From Bremerella sp. JC817 (GTDB lineage: Bacteria > Planctomycetota > Planctomycetia > Pirellulales > Pirellulaceae): DNA of 64,000 bases. Location: positions 372,001 through 436,000 of the forward strand of contig NZ_JBFEFG010000281.1 in the NCBI RefSeq assembly GCF_040718835.1, written 5' to 3'. The translations under genes were made by a program, and so were the position numbers. Below are positions 19,842-29,792 of the stretch, piece by piece (the stretch's first letter is position 1; every line of letters begins with the position of its first letter). Under the pieces are notes generated by a model. The model made no database searches. It saw only the letters and a list, made by a program, of their open reading frames with translations, and was not told the origin of the DNA.

Positions 19842-20291
19842 ATGGCCAATCGCCCGTTGAAGCTCGACGACATTCGTCCACCCGATCTATCGGAAGGCGA
19901 GAACCCGTTCGCGGAAGATGTGGCCGTCGGAGAAGAAGCGGACGTTCACGCCCCAGCCGATTATCGCGGGGCGTACGAGACGGTCAGCAGATCGACCGGA
20001 ATCTTGCTGATCATCATGGCATTGCTGGGCCTGACTGCCAGTGCCATGCCGATGCTCGGCTTCGTGTGGGGAGACATCGGCGTCGCGTTGGGTTTCTTTG
20101 GCTGGCTGGTCGGCTGGCTGCTTGCCTTGCCAACCTTGGTATTTGCCGCCAACGATCAGAAAGCGATTCGCCTCGGGCGAATGACCAGCCGCGGACAATG
20201 GCTGGTTCACATTTCGTTCTGGCTCGCGCTATTAACGCTGGCCATTCTGGTCGGAACCGTCGCCGGTTACTTACTCCTCGGTTTCGATTGA
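19842..20291 (+). CDS. Small membrane protein, three predicted helices
   Basis: The 149-residue product has an acidic, Pro-rich N-terminal 45 residues, then three hydrophobic segments at about 53-73, 78-102 and 124-146. I do not recognise the family. It follows hemQ by 27 bases, so it may be co-transcribed. Its last 21 bases overlap, tail to tail, the convergent YdjY-type gene. Confidence 0.75.
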   Translation: MANRPLKLDDIRPPDLSEGENPFAEDVAVGEEADVHAPADYRGAYETVSRSTGILLIIMALLGLTASAMPMLGFVWGDIGVALGFFGWLVGWLLALPTLVFAANDQKAIRLGRMTSRGQWLVHISFWLALLTLAILVGTVAGYLLLGFD

Positions 20292-21206
20292 GAAGTCAGG
20301 CAGTTCCAGCATCGGATTCGCTGGATCCGCGGCGGGCTTCTCTTCGCCTTCCTTCTTCTCGCTTTCCGGCGTTTGTGGACCACGCTTGGTCTTCTGGGCG
20401 TTGGGGACCAGGAAGAGCCGAACCTTGGTTCCTTCAGCCGGAATGTTCTCCGTGTACGCCTTGAACCAAAGATTGTTGTTGGCGTCGGTGCTCTGAACCG
20501 GAACGTCTAGCATCGACGACTTGAAGTTGCTGACGCAGATCAGTTCGCCACCTTCCGCTGCATAGACCATCTTGCCAGGCAGCGTGTCAGGGTCGATCCC
20601 TTCTTCACGAGCCTTCTGCACCGCTTCGATTGTCACGTCTTTCCAGAAATAGCTGCCAGGAAACACCCAGTCGTAGCTCATCATCTTCTGGGTTCGTTCG
20701 TCTCGCACCCAGTCTTGAGCACGGCGTGTCATCAGCTTGCCGTCGGCATCCTTCCACTGAACGTAGACGTCGACCACTTCGCCAGAAGGTGCCTTGTAAT
20801 CCGGATCGAACTGAACCGGCTTGCCTTGCTTCGCCCCAACGGCCAGCAGTGCGGCATGCACCACATAGGCATCCGCGGCCACGGCGACGATCGACTCGTG
20901 TTCCTTCGTGCCCCGCAGGCAGGCAAACATTTCCAGCGAGCCCTTTCGCAGGCAGATCTCGCCATCCATGATCACCATTTTGCGTTTGGTATCGATCCAA
21001 ACCGGCATGTTGGGCATCAGCTTCCGGATAGAACCCTTCGGCTGCTCGGTGTTTTCCTTCTCCACAGTTGGTTCGGCAGGCTGAGCAGGCTCGCTTTTTT
21101 CGTCCCCGTCTTGGGCCCAAATCGCGGTTACCGGTAAGCAACCGAGCAGCAAAAAGGCCAGAAGAAACCCACAGACGTTGCGATTGGTACGGCAAGTCAT
21201 ATCCAT
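20271..21206 (-). CDS. Secreted YdjY-domain protein
   Basis: From the ATG at 21206 the product is 311 residues. An ATG two codons later also fits. The signal sequence contains CGFLLAFLLLGCLPVTAIWA; a lipobox reading is possible but the fit is poor, so a secreted form is more likely. A charged linker rich in Glu and Pro leads to the domain, marked by MVIMDGEICLRKG, LEMFACLRGTKEHESIV and HAALLAVGAKQGKPV. This is the pattern of the YdjY family, common in planctomycetes and present next to ferredoxin genes in others. Its function is unknown. The tail is again rich in Glu, Lys and Pro. Confidence 0.75.
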   Translation of the reverse strand: MDMTCRTNRNVCGFLLAFLLLGCLPVTAIWAQDGDEKSEPAQPAEPTVEKENTEQPKGSIRKLMPNMPVWIDTKRKMVIMDGEICLRKGSLEMFACLRGTKEHESIVAVAADAYVVHAALLAVGAKQGKPVQFDPDYKAPSGEVVDVYVQWKDADGKLMTRRAQDWVRDERTQKMMSYDWVFPGSYFWKDVTIEAVQKAREEGIDPDTLPGKMVYAAEGGELICVSNFKSSMLDVPVQSTDANNNLWFKAYTENIPAEGTKVRLFLVPNAQKTKRGPQTPESEKKEGEEKPAADPANPMLELPDFSIETEE

Positions 21207-21341
21207 GGCAAAACTCGGTGGAAAAAGGAATACGAGGGGGGCGTCAAAGTCTGCCCACATTGCTAAGATGATCTATCTCGCGTGACAGGCCCCATTGGGG
21301 GAGCGTCACGGCTGGACGACATTCTAACAAACTCTCGCTTG

Positions 21342-23153
21342 ATGGAAGCCATGGCCACGGAAACCAGCCCGAGCAGCAAGGACGACCAAGCCACTGTCAA
21401 ATCGAAACTTCCCGAATGGGCCAAGCTGGCCAAGGGAGCCGCCTACGGCGTGAGTCTCGAAGACTGGGAAGCATGGAAGGGTTACCTCAAGAAGCGAGAA
21501 ACGGTCGCGCCGCTACAGACCCTGGTCTCTGGCAAGAAGACGTCTCCGCTGGCGTGGGCTTTCTTCGCCGACGACGCCATTGATGCCCGCACCTTTCCTC
21601 TGCTGGAAACGCTGGGGGAAATCGCATCGGGACGAACACGTCCAAGTGCCAAGATCTCAGGCGAACTCGAGTCGTGGCTGGAAGATCTCGATCGTCGAAT
21701 TGCCGAACGGAACCTGGTGCTGGAACTGCTGGCCTGGTGCCACGCCCTGCCGAATCTCGCCGCCGTGCTGAGCGATTCGCTGTGGTGGAAGACGCTCGAC
21801 GTGCTGGTTAGCCATGCCAACGATGCCGCGGCAACCAACTTTGAAAACAAGATTTTCGAGCAAGGTCTGGCAGGCGAACTGCCGCTGACCTTGGCTTACC
21901 TCTTCCCGGAACTGAAGGCCTGCCGCCAGCTTGGCAAACCTGCCACGCGGATCCTGGACGAGGGGATGCAGGCCCTGACCGATGGCGAAGGCCTGCTGAA
22001 GGTCGATCAACTGCTGCACATGCGAGCCTTGCTGGCCTGCTGGACCCGTTCGCTGGTGATGATCAAGCGAGCCGATGGTCTGCGTCTGTCGAACGATGCC
22101 TTCACGCAGTATCAGTGGATGATTCGTCACTGCCTTCGTCTGACGCGTGCCGACGGAACCTTGACGCTAAGTCACGGAATTTCGAGTGCTTACAACCGTC
22201 ACTTCCTCAAGACCGCCTTGATGGAAGGGGAAGATGACGAAGACGAAGCGATCGCCGAATTCACGCTGCCGAAAGGAAAGGGCAAAGGGAACGGCTTCCA
22301 CCTCCCCTTCCCTGCGTACGAGTCGGCCTGGTCGCAGTTTGCCTACCTTCGTCCCGATTGGCATCGCAGCAGTCCACGCCTGACGGTTCGTCACGATCTG
22401 GAACCGCTGATCGTCGAACTGGAGTCGCGTGAAGATCAGGTCCTCAGTGGAGCCTGGGAGACATCGATCAAAGTCGACGGCACCGAACTGGCACCGACCG
22501 GCCCATGGGAGCAAGTCGGCTGGCAGTACGACGACGACGGCGATTACCTGGAACTAGAACAAAACTGGACCGAAGACGTTCGCCTGCAACGTTTGGTGTT
22601 CCTGGGCCGCGAGGATCATTTCCTCTGGGCGATGGACACCGTCATGCTCGAAAAGCCGGCGAAGCGAATCGAGTATGAAGCGAAACTGCCGTTTCCATCG
22701 ACCGCCTCTTTCGAGCAAGCGGACGAAACGAACGAAGTGCAAGTCAGCCTTCCGCAGTCGAAGATGACCATCCTGCCGGTCGGCATCAATGAGTGGAAAA
22801 GCGATTCGGTCCTTGGCAAGTTCGGTGTGGTCGATGGCAAGCTGACGCTGCGACAGAACGGCAGTGGCGTCGCCATGGTCGCTCCGCTGTTCTTTGACCT
22901 GGCCAAGAAGAGCCAAGGGAAGCCGCTTACCTGGCGTCAATTGACGGTGGCCGAAAAGCTGGTCATTCAGCCACGAGATCGCGCGGTTGCCTATCGTGTT
23001 GAAACGGGGAGTGGCCATTGGTGCTTCTATCGTTCGATGACCTCCAAGGCGAGCCGCACCTTCCTGGGTGTGAACCTGATTTCGGAATCGCTGGTCGCTC
23101 GCTTCGACGAGAATGGCGACATCGAAAAACTGCTGGAAGTGGAAGCCACTTGA
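21342..23153 (+). CDS. Large hypothetical protein, about 600 residues
   Basis: The start is uncertain: ATG codons at 21342 and 21351 and a GTG at 21282 are all in frame and none has a strong ribosome site. There is no signal peptide. The first two thirds are helical (repeated Leu/Ala/Trp-rich helices), and the last third, after about residue 370, looks like an all-beta domain. This order, helical toroid then beta-sandwich, recalls heparinase-type polysaccharide lyases, but I see no conserved catalytic motif and leave it unassigned. It stands 15 bases before the YggS gene and may share its message. Confidence 0.7.
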   Translation: MEAMATETSPSSKDDQATVKSKLPEWAKLAKGAAYGVSLEDWEAWKGYLKKRETVAPLQTLVSGKKTSPLAWAFFADDAIDARTFPLLETLGEIASGRTRPSAKISGELESWLEDLDRRIAERNLVLELLAWCHALPNLAAVLSDSLWWKTLDVLVSHANDAAATNFENKIFEQGLAGELPLTLAYLFPELKACRQLGKPATRILDEGMQALTDGEGLLKVDQLLHMRALLACWTRSLVMIKRADGLRLSNDAFTQYQWMIRHCLRLTRADGTLTLSHGISSAYNRHFLKTALMEGEDDEDEAIAEFTLPKGKGKGNGFHLPFPAYESAWSQFAYLRPDWHRSSPRLTVRHDLEPLIVELESREDQVLSGAWETSIKVDGTELAPTGPWEQVGWQYDDDGDYLELEQNWTEDVRLQRLVFLGREDHFLWAMDTVMLEKPAKRIEYEAKLPFPSTASFEQADETNEVQVSLPQSKMTILPVGINEWKSDSVLGKFGVVDGKLTLRQNGSGVAMVAPLFFDLAKKSQGKPLTWRQLTVAEKLVIQPRDRAVAYRVETGSGHWCFYRSMTSKASRTFLGVNLISESLVARFDENGDIEKLLEVEAT

Positions 23154-23168
23154 TCGCACGGTAACCCC

Positions 23169-23870
23169 ATGGACACGCGACTTCGCGAAAACCTCGACCG
23201 CGTCCGAGCCGCCATTGCCGAGGCAGCCGCGGCATCGGGACGCAGCACGGCCGACATCTGCCTGATCGGCGTGACCAAGTATGTCGACCTGGAAACAACT
23301 CAGGCCCTGTTTGACCTTGGCTGTCACGACCTCGGCGAAAGTCGTCCGCAACTGCTGTGGAACAAAGCCGAAGCGATGCAGGCTCAATCGCCTCGCTGGC
23401 ACATGATCGGGCATCTTCAGCGCAACAAGACCAAACGCACCATTCCGCTGCTTTCGGTTTTGCATTCCGGCGATAGCCTACGATTACTGCAAGCGGCCAA
23501 CGAAGACTGGGACAAGCCAGAGCCTTTGGCGACATTGATCGAAGTCAATATTTCTGGTGACAGCGCCAAGCATGGCTTCGCCCCCGACGAGATCGAACCA
23601 GCACTGCGACAAATTGCCGCGTTGTCGAACCTGAAGATCGTTGGTTTGATGGGGATGGCTTCGCTGGAAGGTGGGCGGGATCAGGCCCAGCAAGATTTTG
23701 CGGCGCTGCGACAGCTCCGTGATCGGCTTCAGGCAAATTGCCCCGACGAGATCTCGCTCGAGCAGCTCTCGATGGGCATGAGCCACGACTTCGATCTGGC
23801 GATCCGCGAAGGAGCCACGATGGTACGTGTTGGCTCGAGCTTGTTGGAGGGTCTCGATGGTGGACATTAA
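23169..23870 (+). CDS. yggS: YggS/PLPBP family pyridoxal-phosphate homeostasis protein
   Basis: The 233-residue protein has the family features: VTKYV with the PLP-binding Lys near residue 37, DLGESRPQLLWNKAEAM, WHMIGHLQRNK, the LKIVGLMGMA stretch, and LSMGMSHDF with phosphate-contacting residues. The usual N of GENRVQ is changed to S in GESRPQ, a mild variation. The protein binds pyridoxal 5'-phosphate without known enzyme activity and buffers the vitamin B6 pool in the cytoplasm. It overlaps the following DUF167 gene by 14 bases, a common pairing. Confidence 0.93.
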   Translation: MDTRLRENLDRVRAAIAEAAAASGRSTADICLIGVTKYVDLETTQALFDLGCHDLGESRPQLLWNKAEAMQAQSPRWHMIGHLQRNKTKRTIPLLSVLHSGDSLRLLQAANEDWDKPEPLATLIEVNISGDSAKHGFAPDEIEPALRQIAALSNLKIVGLMGMASLEGGRDQAQQDFAALRQLRDRLQANCPDEISLEQLSMGMSHDFDLAIREGATMVRVGSSLLEGLDGGH

Positions 23871-24165
23871 CCTTGTCGCCCATCCCGAAGGAAGCCTCCT
23901 CGATCTGAAGGCTCAGCCTGGCTCTCGCAAGACGGAGCTGCGTGGCTTTCAGAACGGGGCCCTGAAAGTGTGTGTGACCGAGGTTGCCGAGAAAGGGAAA
24001 GCCAACAAGGCGATTATGGCTTTTTTGCGAAAGACCTGGAGACTCAAGGGGTCTCAACTCGAGATCATTTCCGGGGAGACGGCGTCGCATAAGAAGCTCC
24101 TGATTCGCGACCTGTCTCCGGAAAATGTGTTGCAACTGTTGAGGATGTGCGGTGTCGAAGGATAA
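23857..24165 (+). CDS. DUF167 family protein (YggU-like)
   Basis: The 102-residue product starts at an ATG inside the end of yggS, with TTGGAGG ahead of it. It carries the signature of the family: LKAQPGSRKTELRGFQNGALKV, then EKGKANKAIMAFLRKTW, and LEIISGETASHKKLLI. The fold is a small alpha/beta domain of unknown role. Pairing with yggS is conserved in many bacteria, so translational coupling is likely here. Confidence 0.93.
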   Translation: MVDINLVAHPEGSLLDLKAQPGSRKTELRGFQNGALKVCVTEVAEKGKANKAIMAFLRKTWRLKGSQLEIISGETASHKKLLIRDLSPENVLQLLRMCGVEG

Positions 24166-24317
24166 TTGAATGGACAATCCGTCCAAATCACCTTGCCGCT
24201 CCCCCAGGGTTGTCATAGGATCTGATTAGCTCCCTAATCGTCGAATTTCGCGCATCGAAAGGCGTATGGCCCACCGATGGCAAATCTAATCTTTTCAATA
24301 ACTTGTGCAGTAAACCC

Positions 24318-25655
24318 ATGAAGCGACGGGTAGGTAAATTCATCGGACTTATCGTCGTCACCATCTTTGCCCTGGCTGTGATGTACGTCAGTGGTGGACG
24401 CAACGATTTTAGTAGCCAGAAGACTGAGTCCACGAGCGAATCTCCCATTCCCGAGACCTTGGCTCCGGTCACCGTTCTGCCACTGGTCAAAGAGCCGATC
24501 GAAATCCTCGACAGCTATGCCGGGACGATCGAGCCGCTCGAGAAGTTTTCGCTCGCCTTCCAACAAGCAGGCGAAATCGCCACCCTGGCGAAAAACGAAC
24601 ATGGTCGACCGCTGGATGTTGGTGATCGCGTTAAAGCAGGTCAGGTACTTGCCCAACTCGATACCCGGATCCTGGTAGCTCGCCGCGAGGAAGCCAACGC
24701 GAATCTCGAAAACGCCGAAACCGAATTCCAGCGGCTATCGAACCTGCAGCAGCGCAGCCCTGGTGCCGTGACGCAAACCGCCTTCCAGCAAGCCACGCAG
24801 ATGCTGGCCGTCGCCAAGGCAATGCGAGACATTGCTGAGAAGAACCTTGAAAACGCTTCACTCACTTCGCCCGTCGATGGTGTCGTATCCGCTCGGATGG
24901 TCAACGCTGGCGAATCGATCAACATGCATCAGGCCGCCTTCGAACTGGTCCAGGTCGACAAAGTCCTGCTGACCGTCGGTGTGCCAGAATCACGCATCGT
25001 GGCGATGCAGAAGCGATTCAATGTAACGCGGCGGCAAAAGACTGGCGACACGACCGCCGGCATGCCCGATCCAACGAGCGACTTTCGCGTGGATGTCCGA
25101 CGGTTCGATTCCTCGTCGAACATGGAACAAGGAGTCGTGCTGCATGGAAGCGTCTATCGTATTGCCGAGACCGTCAACGACCGCAACGGATTGTTTGAAG
25201 TCGAAGTGCTATTGGACAACCAAGATCACCTGCTCAAGCCAGGGATCGTCGGCAAAGCAGACTTCGTGATCCGCGAGATCGAGGGCTACCGCGTTCCGGT
25301 TGAAAGCGTCGTCTTCAACGATCGTACCGCCAACCTATTCTTCGCGGCGATCCCACCGCAAAACGGCACGACGCCAGTCGAGTTCGTCGGTACCGAAATT
25401 GCGGAAGTTCCCAACTACATCGCCCACCGGTTCGAGATTCCTTCCTACATCGAACAGGGCCGCTATTTCATCTTGCCAGAACTGCCCGGCGACATGCATT
25501 TGCTGGTCGTTCAAGGTCAGCATCGCCTGGTGGAAGGGCGTCCGCTGGAAGTCATCGGAGGGGCCGATGAAGTTAGTGAAGCGGCTTCGCCAGGCAGCGA
25601 CATGGGGCCGATGACCGAGGTCTCCCGGCTTCAGACCGATCGTTCCGGAAAGTAG
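24318..25655 (+). CDS. RND efflux periplasmic adaptor (membrane fusion protein)
   Basis: The 445-residue product is anchored by an N-terminal membrane segment (FIGLIVVTIFALAVMYV). It then follows the HlyD/AcrA plan: a barrel-sandwich half near 45-105, a coiled-coil hairpin (REEANANLENAETEFQRLSN to AEKNLENA), the second lipoyl half (SPVDGVVSARMVNAGE), and a beta-barrel and membrane-proximal part. An ATG at 24318 is preferred over the TTG at 24303. The pump gene follows by 18 bases. The outer-membrane channel is not encoded nearby. The drug or metabolite exported is unknown. Confidence 0.92.
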   Translation: MKRRVGKFIGLIVVTIFALAVMYVSGGRNDFSSQKTESTSESPIPETLAPVTVLPLVKEPIEILDSYAGTIEPLEKFSLAFQQAGEIATLAKNEHGRPLDVGDRVKAGQVLAQLDTRILVARREEANANLENAETEFQRLSNLQQRSPGAVTQTAFQQATQMLAVAKAMRDIAEKNLENASLTSPVDGVVSARMVNAGESINMHQAAFELVQVDKVLLTVGVPESRIVAMQKRFNVTRRQKTGDTTAGMPDPTSDFRVDVRRFDSSSNMEQGVVLHGSVYRIAETVNDRNGLFEVEVLLDNQDHLLKPGIVGKADFVIREIEGYRVPVESVVFNDRTANLFFAAIPPQNGTTPVEFVGTEIAEVPNYIAHRFEIPSYIEQGRYFILPELPGDMHLLVVQGQHRLVEGRPLEVIGGADEVSEAASPGSDMGPMTEVSRLQTDRSGK

Positions 25656-25673
25656 TGAAGGGAACTCACCACG

Positions 25674-28600
25674 ATGAAACTTAGTGCCGGTGCGATTGAA
25701 CAACCTCGTTTCGTGATCGTCTGCACGATCATCGTTCTGGTGGCCGTAGTGATGGTCGCCTTGAACATTCCGGTGCAACGAACGCCTGCGATCTCGAAGG
25801 CGGTCGTGCTGGTCGCGGTCCCCTACCCAGGTGCCCAGCCGATCGAAGTTGAAGAGCAGATCACCAGCAAGGTCGAAGACGCACTGCAGAAGCTAAAGAA
25901 CGTCGACTTCATTGCCTCGACCAGCATGCGTGGTTCAAGCGTAACGCAGATCATCTTCCTTGATGGCGTCGATCCCGACCTGGCTCGCGGCGAGGTGAAG
26001 GACCTGGTCGACGAGATCCGCCGCGAACTGCCGGTGGCGCGGGAAGTTCAACCTTCGGTCACCGACATCGACTTCGAGAACACACCGTTGATGTTGGTCA
26101 ACATGACCGCGCCCCCTGGCTTCGACGAAGCTTCGCTGAAAACGCTGGCCGAAGAAGTTCAAGAAGAACTCGAAACCATCCCTGGCATCTCGAACACGCA
26201 GCTCTTCGGAGGACGCGAACGAGAACTGCACGTCAACGTGAACGTCGATCTGGCGGCCGAGTATGGATTGACCCTCGGCGACTTCCGCCAGGCGCTTGCC
26301 AACTTTCATGCCGAGATGCCTGCCGGCGAACTCGATACCGGCACGTTCGACTTCCGCGTGCGTAATGAAACCCAGTTCCGTGGCGTTGAAGATATTCGTG
26401 ACGCGATTGTCAGCCAGGCCAATGGCAAGGTCATCAAGATCGGCGACGTCGCCGAAGTGAACGATTCGTATCGCCGTCTGAAGAACGTTGCCCTGCTGGA
26501 TGGCGAGTCGTGCGCGACGATCATCGTCAACAAAGAGGCCGACATCAACACGCTGGCCGCGGCGATCGCGGTCAAAGAGAAGATCGACGAACTTCGTCCC
26601 CAGTATCCGAATATCAAGTTTCGCGTGACGCGAGACACCTCGGCGGAAATCTCGATCATGTTCCGCGTGCTCGGTTCGAGCTTTGTCTTCGGAGCGATGC
26701 TGGTGCTGGTGATCCTGGCCTGGAGCATGGGTCTGCGAATTTCGCTGCTGGTTCTCACGGCTATTCCGCTTAGCTCGGCAGTCGGATTGATCTCGCTGTA
26801 TACGATGGGAATCCCGGTCTCGAACATGGTGATCTTCGCCTTCATCCTGGTGCTGGGGATGGTGGTGGACGGAGCGATCATCGTCGCGGAAAACATTCAC
26901 CGACATATCGAACGAGGCGAAGACCCGGTCGATGCCGCCAAAATCGGGATCGAGGAAGTCGGCACGCCGGTCATCATGGCCGACCTGACGACGGTCGCCG
27001 CCTTTTTGCCGATGATGCTGGTGCCTGGCATCATGGGCGACTTCATGCGTGTGATGCCGCAGGTCGTCAGCGTGTCACTGCTGGGCAGTGTGCTGGTCGA
27101 TCACTTCTTCATCCCTGTTGTCGCCGCTCGCTGGTATGGACGCCGCAAGGCGAGCGAAGTCGTCCCAGATAAAACCGTTCATGAAACGCTTTCCCGTGAA
27201 GATGACGACGCCGAGATTCGCATTCGTCCGAACCTTGGCTTCTTCACCAAGATGTACATCTACGTGTTGAAGTGGAGCCTTGAGACTCGCTGGGCTGTCG
27301 TCGGCTGTACGATCCTGGCGTTGGTTTGGGCTGGCTTCATGATGGTGCACGTCGAGAAAGAGTTCTTCCCGCCCAGCGACCGTGGCCAGTTTGAAGTGAA
27401 ATACGAACTTCCTCTGGGAAGCAGCATTCACCAAACGATTGCCGCGGCGGATGCCATTCAAGGACCGCTCCGCGAACTGGGCTCTCGCCCCAACAGCGAA
27501 CTGGTCAACTTCGTCTCGGCCCTCGGTTCTTCCGAAGGGCTGGCAAGTCGCCTGGAAAACGACCCGGCCGTGGGACCCGAGTTCGGCACCGTGATGGTGG
27601 AACTTCTCTCGCCGCTGGACCGCGATCGACACGAACGGGTCATCCTCGCGGAATTACGGGAACGTTTCGACGAGAACGTAAAGAAGTTTCCTGGGATGAC
27701 TTACACCATCAACGAAGTCGAAGAAGGCCCGCCTGGGGGAGCCAAGGTGGCGGTTCGTTTCACCGGCGACAACCTCGAACAACTTGGCTTCGTGGCGGAA
27801 ACCACGACCGCCCAGATGAGTCAAATCCCTGGGGCAGTCGACGTGAAGACCGACTATCGAAATCTCAACCCTGAAATCATCGTCGAGCCCTTCCCCGAAG
27901 TGGTCGGTATGTTCGGCATGTCGGAGATGCAAGTCGCCCAGGCCATTCAAACGGCGATCAACGGCGACACGACCATCGAGCTGAACCTTGGCGACGAAGA
28001 CGTCACGCTGCGTCTTCAGGCGATGGATGACTATCGCGCATCGAAGGATCAGCTCGAACGGATCATGCTCACCAGCCCCACCGGTAAAAAGGCGACGATC
28101 GGCCAACTGGCCCGGCTTGATCGAGCGACCAGTTTATTCGCCGTGAATCGTTACGACCGCAAACGAGCCGTCATGGCGAAGTGCGACGTGATCGAGAATC
28201 CCGATACCGAGAAAATCTTCACGCGGCTACGGGAAGAGATTCTGCCCGCCATGGGATTCCGTCCCGCCAACGATTCGATCAGCTTCATGGATATGGCATT
28301 CATTGGAACGGTCGGCACTCCGTCGGAAGGCCTGCGTGCCGAGTTCACTGGCGAAAGCGAAGAGACCGCGAAGAATATGAATTACCTGACCGCATCGATG
28401 GCGATCGCGGTGATCTTGATCTTTGCGATTCTGGTCTATCAATTTGGCAGCTTCCGTCAGGCAGGCATTGTCATGCTGACGGTGCCACTCAGCTTTGTCG
28501 GCGTCGTTGCTGGAATGTTCCTGTGCGACTTCCCCTTCAGCCTGGCGACGTTTATCGGGCTGGTCAGCTTGACGGGGATCGTCGTGAACGATGCGATCGT

Positions 28601-28892
28601 GGTGGTCGACTTCATTAATCAAGGTCGCCAGCGTGGACTTCGTGTCCGCGATGCCATTGTCGAAGCAGGCATCAATCGCCTTCGCCCCGTGATGCTGACC
28701 ACCGTGACGACGATTGGTGGTCTGTTGCCTCTGCTGTTGAACCTCAGCGGCGGGGCCGAATTCTGGCAACCGTTGACCGGGGCCGTGATCTTCGGCCTGG
28801 CCTTCGCCACCATTCTGACGCTGGTCGTGATTCCAGTCGCCTATAGCCTGGCATACTTCAACGCTGATAAGAAAGCAGCGGCCGCCAGCTAA
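25674..28892 (+). CDS. RND efflux transporter permease (AcrB/MexB-like)
   Basis: The 1072-residue protein is full length for the HAE1/AcrB family. It has TM1 at the N-terminus, a large periplasmic porter loop, a block of membrane helices in the middle including VLGMVVDGAIIVAENIHRHIE with the proton-relay Asp, a second porter loop, and a final helical block with TGIVVNDAIVVVDFIN. These are the marks of a proton-driven efflux pump in the inner membrane that works as a trimer with the adaptor encoded just upstream. Porter regions show the expected YGLTLGDFRQAL element. A terminator follows 32 bases later. Confidence 0.95.
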   Translation: MKLSAGAIEQPRFVIVCTIIVLVAVVMVALNIPVQRTPAISKAVVLVAVPYPGAQPIEVEEQITSKVEDALQKLKNVDFIASTSMRGSSVTQIIFLDGVDPDLARGEVKDLVDEIRRELPVAREVQPSVTDIDFENTPLMLVNMTAPPGFDEASLKTLAEEVQEELETIPGISNTQLFGGRERELHVNVNVDLAAEYGLTLGDFRQALANFHAEMPAGELDTGTFDFRVRNETQFRGVEDIRDAIVSQANGKVIKIGDVAEVNDSYRRLKNVALLDGESCATIIVNKEADINTLAAAIAVKEKIDELRPQYPNIKFRVTRDTSAEISIMFRVLGSSFVFGAMLVLVILAWSMGLRISLLVLTAIPLSSAVGLISLYTMGIPVSNMVIFAFILVLGMVVDGAIIVAENIHRHIERGEDPVDAAKIGIEEVGTPVIMADLTTVAAFLPMMLVPGIMGDFMRVMPQVVSVSLLGSVLVDHFFIPVVAARWYGRRKASEVVPDKTVHETLSREDDDAEIRIRPNLGFFTKMYIYVLKWSLETRWAVVGCTILALVWAGFMMVHVEKEFFPPSDRGQFEVKYELPLGSSIHQTIAAADAIQGPLRELGSRPNSELVNFVSALGSSEGLASRLENDPAVGPEFGTVMVELLSPLDRDRHERVILAELRERFDENVKKFPGMTYTINEVEEGPPGGAKVAVRFTGDNLEQLGFVAETTTAQMSQIPGAVDVKTDYRNLNPEIIVEPFPEVVGMFGMSEMQVAQAIQTAINGDTTIELNLGDEDVTLRLQAMDDYRASKDQLERIMLTSPTGKKATIGQLARLDRATSLFAVNRYDRKRAVMAKCDVIENPDTEKIFTRLREEILPAMGFRPANDSISFMDMAFIGTVGTPSEGLRAEFTGESEETAKNMNYLTASMAIAVILIFAILVYQFGSFRQAGIVMLTVPLSFVGVVAGMFLCDFPFSLATFIGLVSLTGIVVNDAIVVVDFINQGRQRGLRVRDAIVEAGINRLRPVMLTTVTTIGGLLPLLLNLSGGAEFWQPLTGAVIFGLAFATILTLVVIPVAYSLAYFNADKKAAAAS

Positions 28893-28924
28893 TCACCCTT
28901 CAAGCATCGTTACCGCGCATAAAA

Positions 28925-28963
28925 GAAGGCCAGCGATTTAATATGCTGGCCTTCATTCGTTTT
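28925..28963 (+). terminator. Rho-independent terminator, likely bidirectional
   Basis: GAAGGCCAGC (28925-28934) pairs perfectly with GCTGGCCTTC (28945-28954), with a ten-base AT-rich loop. T-rich sequence follows on the plus strand and an A-rich run precedes the stem, so it can end both convergent units. Confidence 0.85.
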
Positions 28964-28979
28964 CGATTGGAAGCAACGC

Positions 28980-29711
28980 TTACATCGGTGCTTCTTCGCC
29001 TGGCATGTCGATGTTGATGTCGCCGACTTCGTCCGAGTGCCCCTTCAGGACTTCGTCGATCGCCTTCTTCAACTCGGCGGCCAGATCGATCTTGAAGTCT
29101 TCGTCTGCAATGCCCTTTTCGTCGGCCAGCTTCTTGGCAGCTTCGCTCAGGCTCAGCAGTTCTTCGTCCGATACGCTGTCGCGGAACTGAAGTTCCCCTT
29201 CCGCATCGAGATCGGCAATACGACCGTCGAGCAGGGTCTTCAGTTCGTCTTCGGTGATTTTCTTCTCGAACATGCCATGCGCGACACGCTGCAGTTCCTT
29301 CGTGGTTTCTGCCTTCTGCTCTTCGGTCAAACCGGACGGCAGAATGTATTTGCTCCGGGCGACTTCGATCGGAATGGCGGTGAACGCAGGCGACTTGGCG
29401 AGCTTCTCGCCGATCTGGCCGACCTGTTCCAGCGAGACTTCACCATCGCGGTACCCTTTGGCCACACGCGAGATCTGCTGCTTCATCTCTTGCTTCTGCC
29501 CATCCGGCAGATCCGAGCTGTCGATCAATTCGTTGGCCTGGCTCTCCATGAAGTTCGCGACCATCGTCGTGGCATTTAAGTAGACGTAATAGCCAACGCC
29601 GCACACGATGGCGGCCAGAACCAGACTGAAAACCAGACAACCGATGATGACCGTGGTACACCCACCGCCCGACTTCTTCGGCTCTTCGACGCTAAATTGA
29701 TCGCTCGCCAT
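28980..29711 (-). CDS. Membrane-anchored hypothetical protein
   Basis: The 243-residue protein has a short acidic N-terminus, a Gly/Cys stretch (GGGCTT) and one membrane helix at about residues 19-45. The remaining 200 residues are strongly helical and acidic, with runs such as DELKTLLDGRIADLDAEGE and a predicted outward-facing domain. I see no motif. It resembles other single-pass planctomycete proteins of unknown role. It is transcribed towards the efflux operon and separated from the broken PmoA gene by only 81 bases. Confidence 0.75.
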   Translation of the reverse strand: MASDQFSVEEPKKSGGGCTTVIIGCLVFSLVLAAIVCGVGYYVYLNATTMVANFMESQANELIDSSDLPDGQKQEMKQQISRVAKGYRDGEVSLEQVGQIGEKLAKSPAFTAIPIEVARSKYILPSGLTEEQKAETTKELQRVAHGMFEKKITEDELKTLLDGRIADLDAEGELQFRDSVSDEELLSLSEAAKKLADEKGIADEDFKIDLAAELKKAIDEVLKGHSDEVGDINIDMPGEEAPM

Positions 29712-29792
29712 CGATGCAAACTCCTTCTCGATAATGATTCAACATGGCCCCAACAACGATGCCACGATGAGTGCTCCCCTGATTGGGGTCGA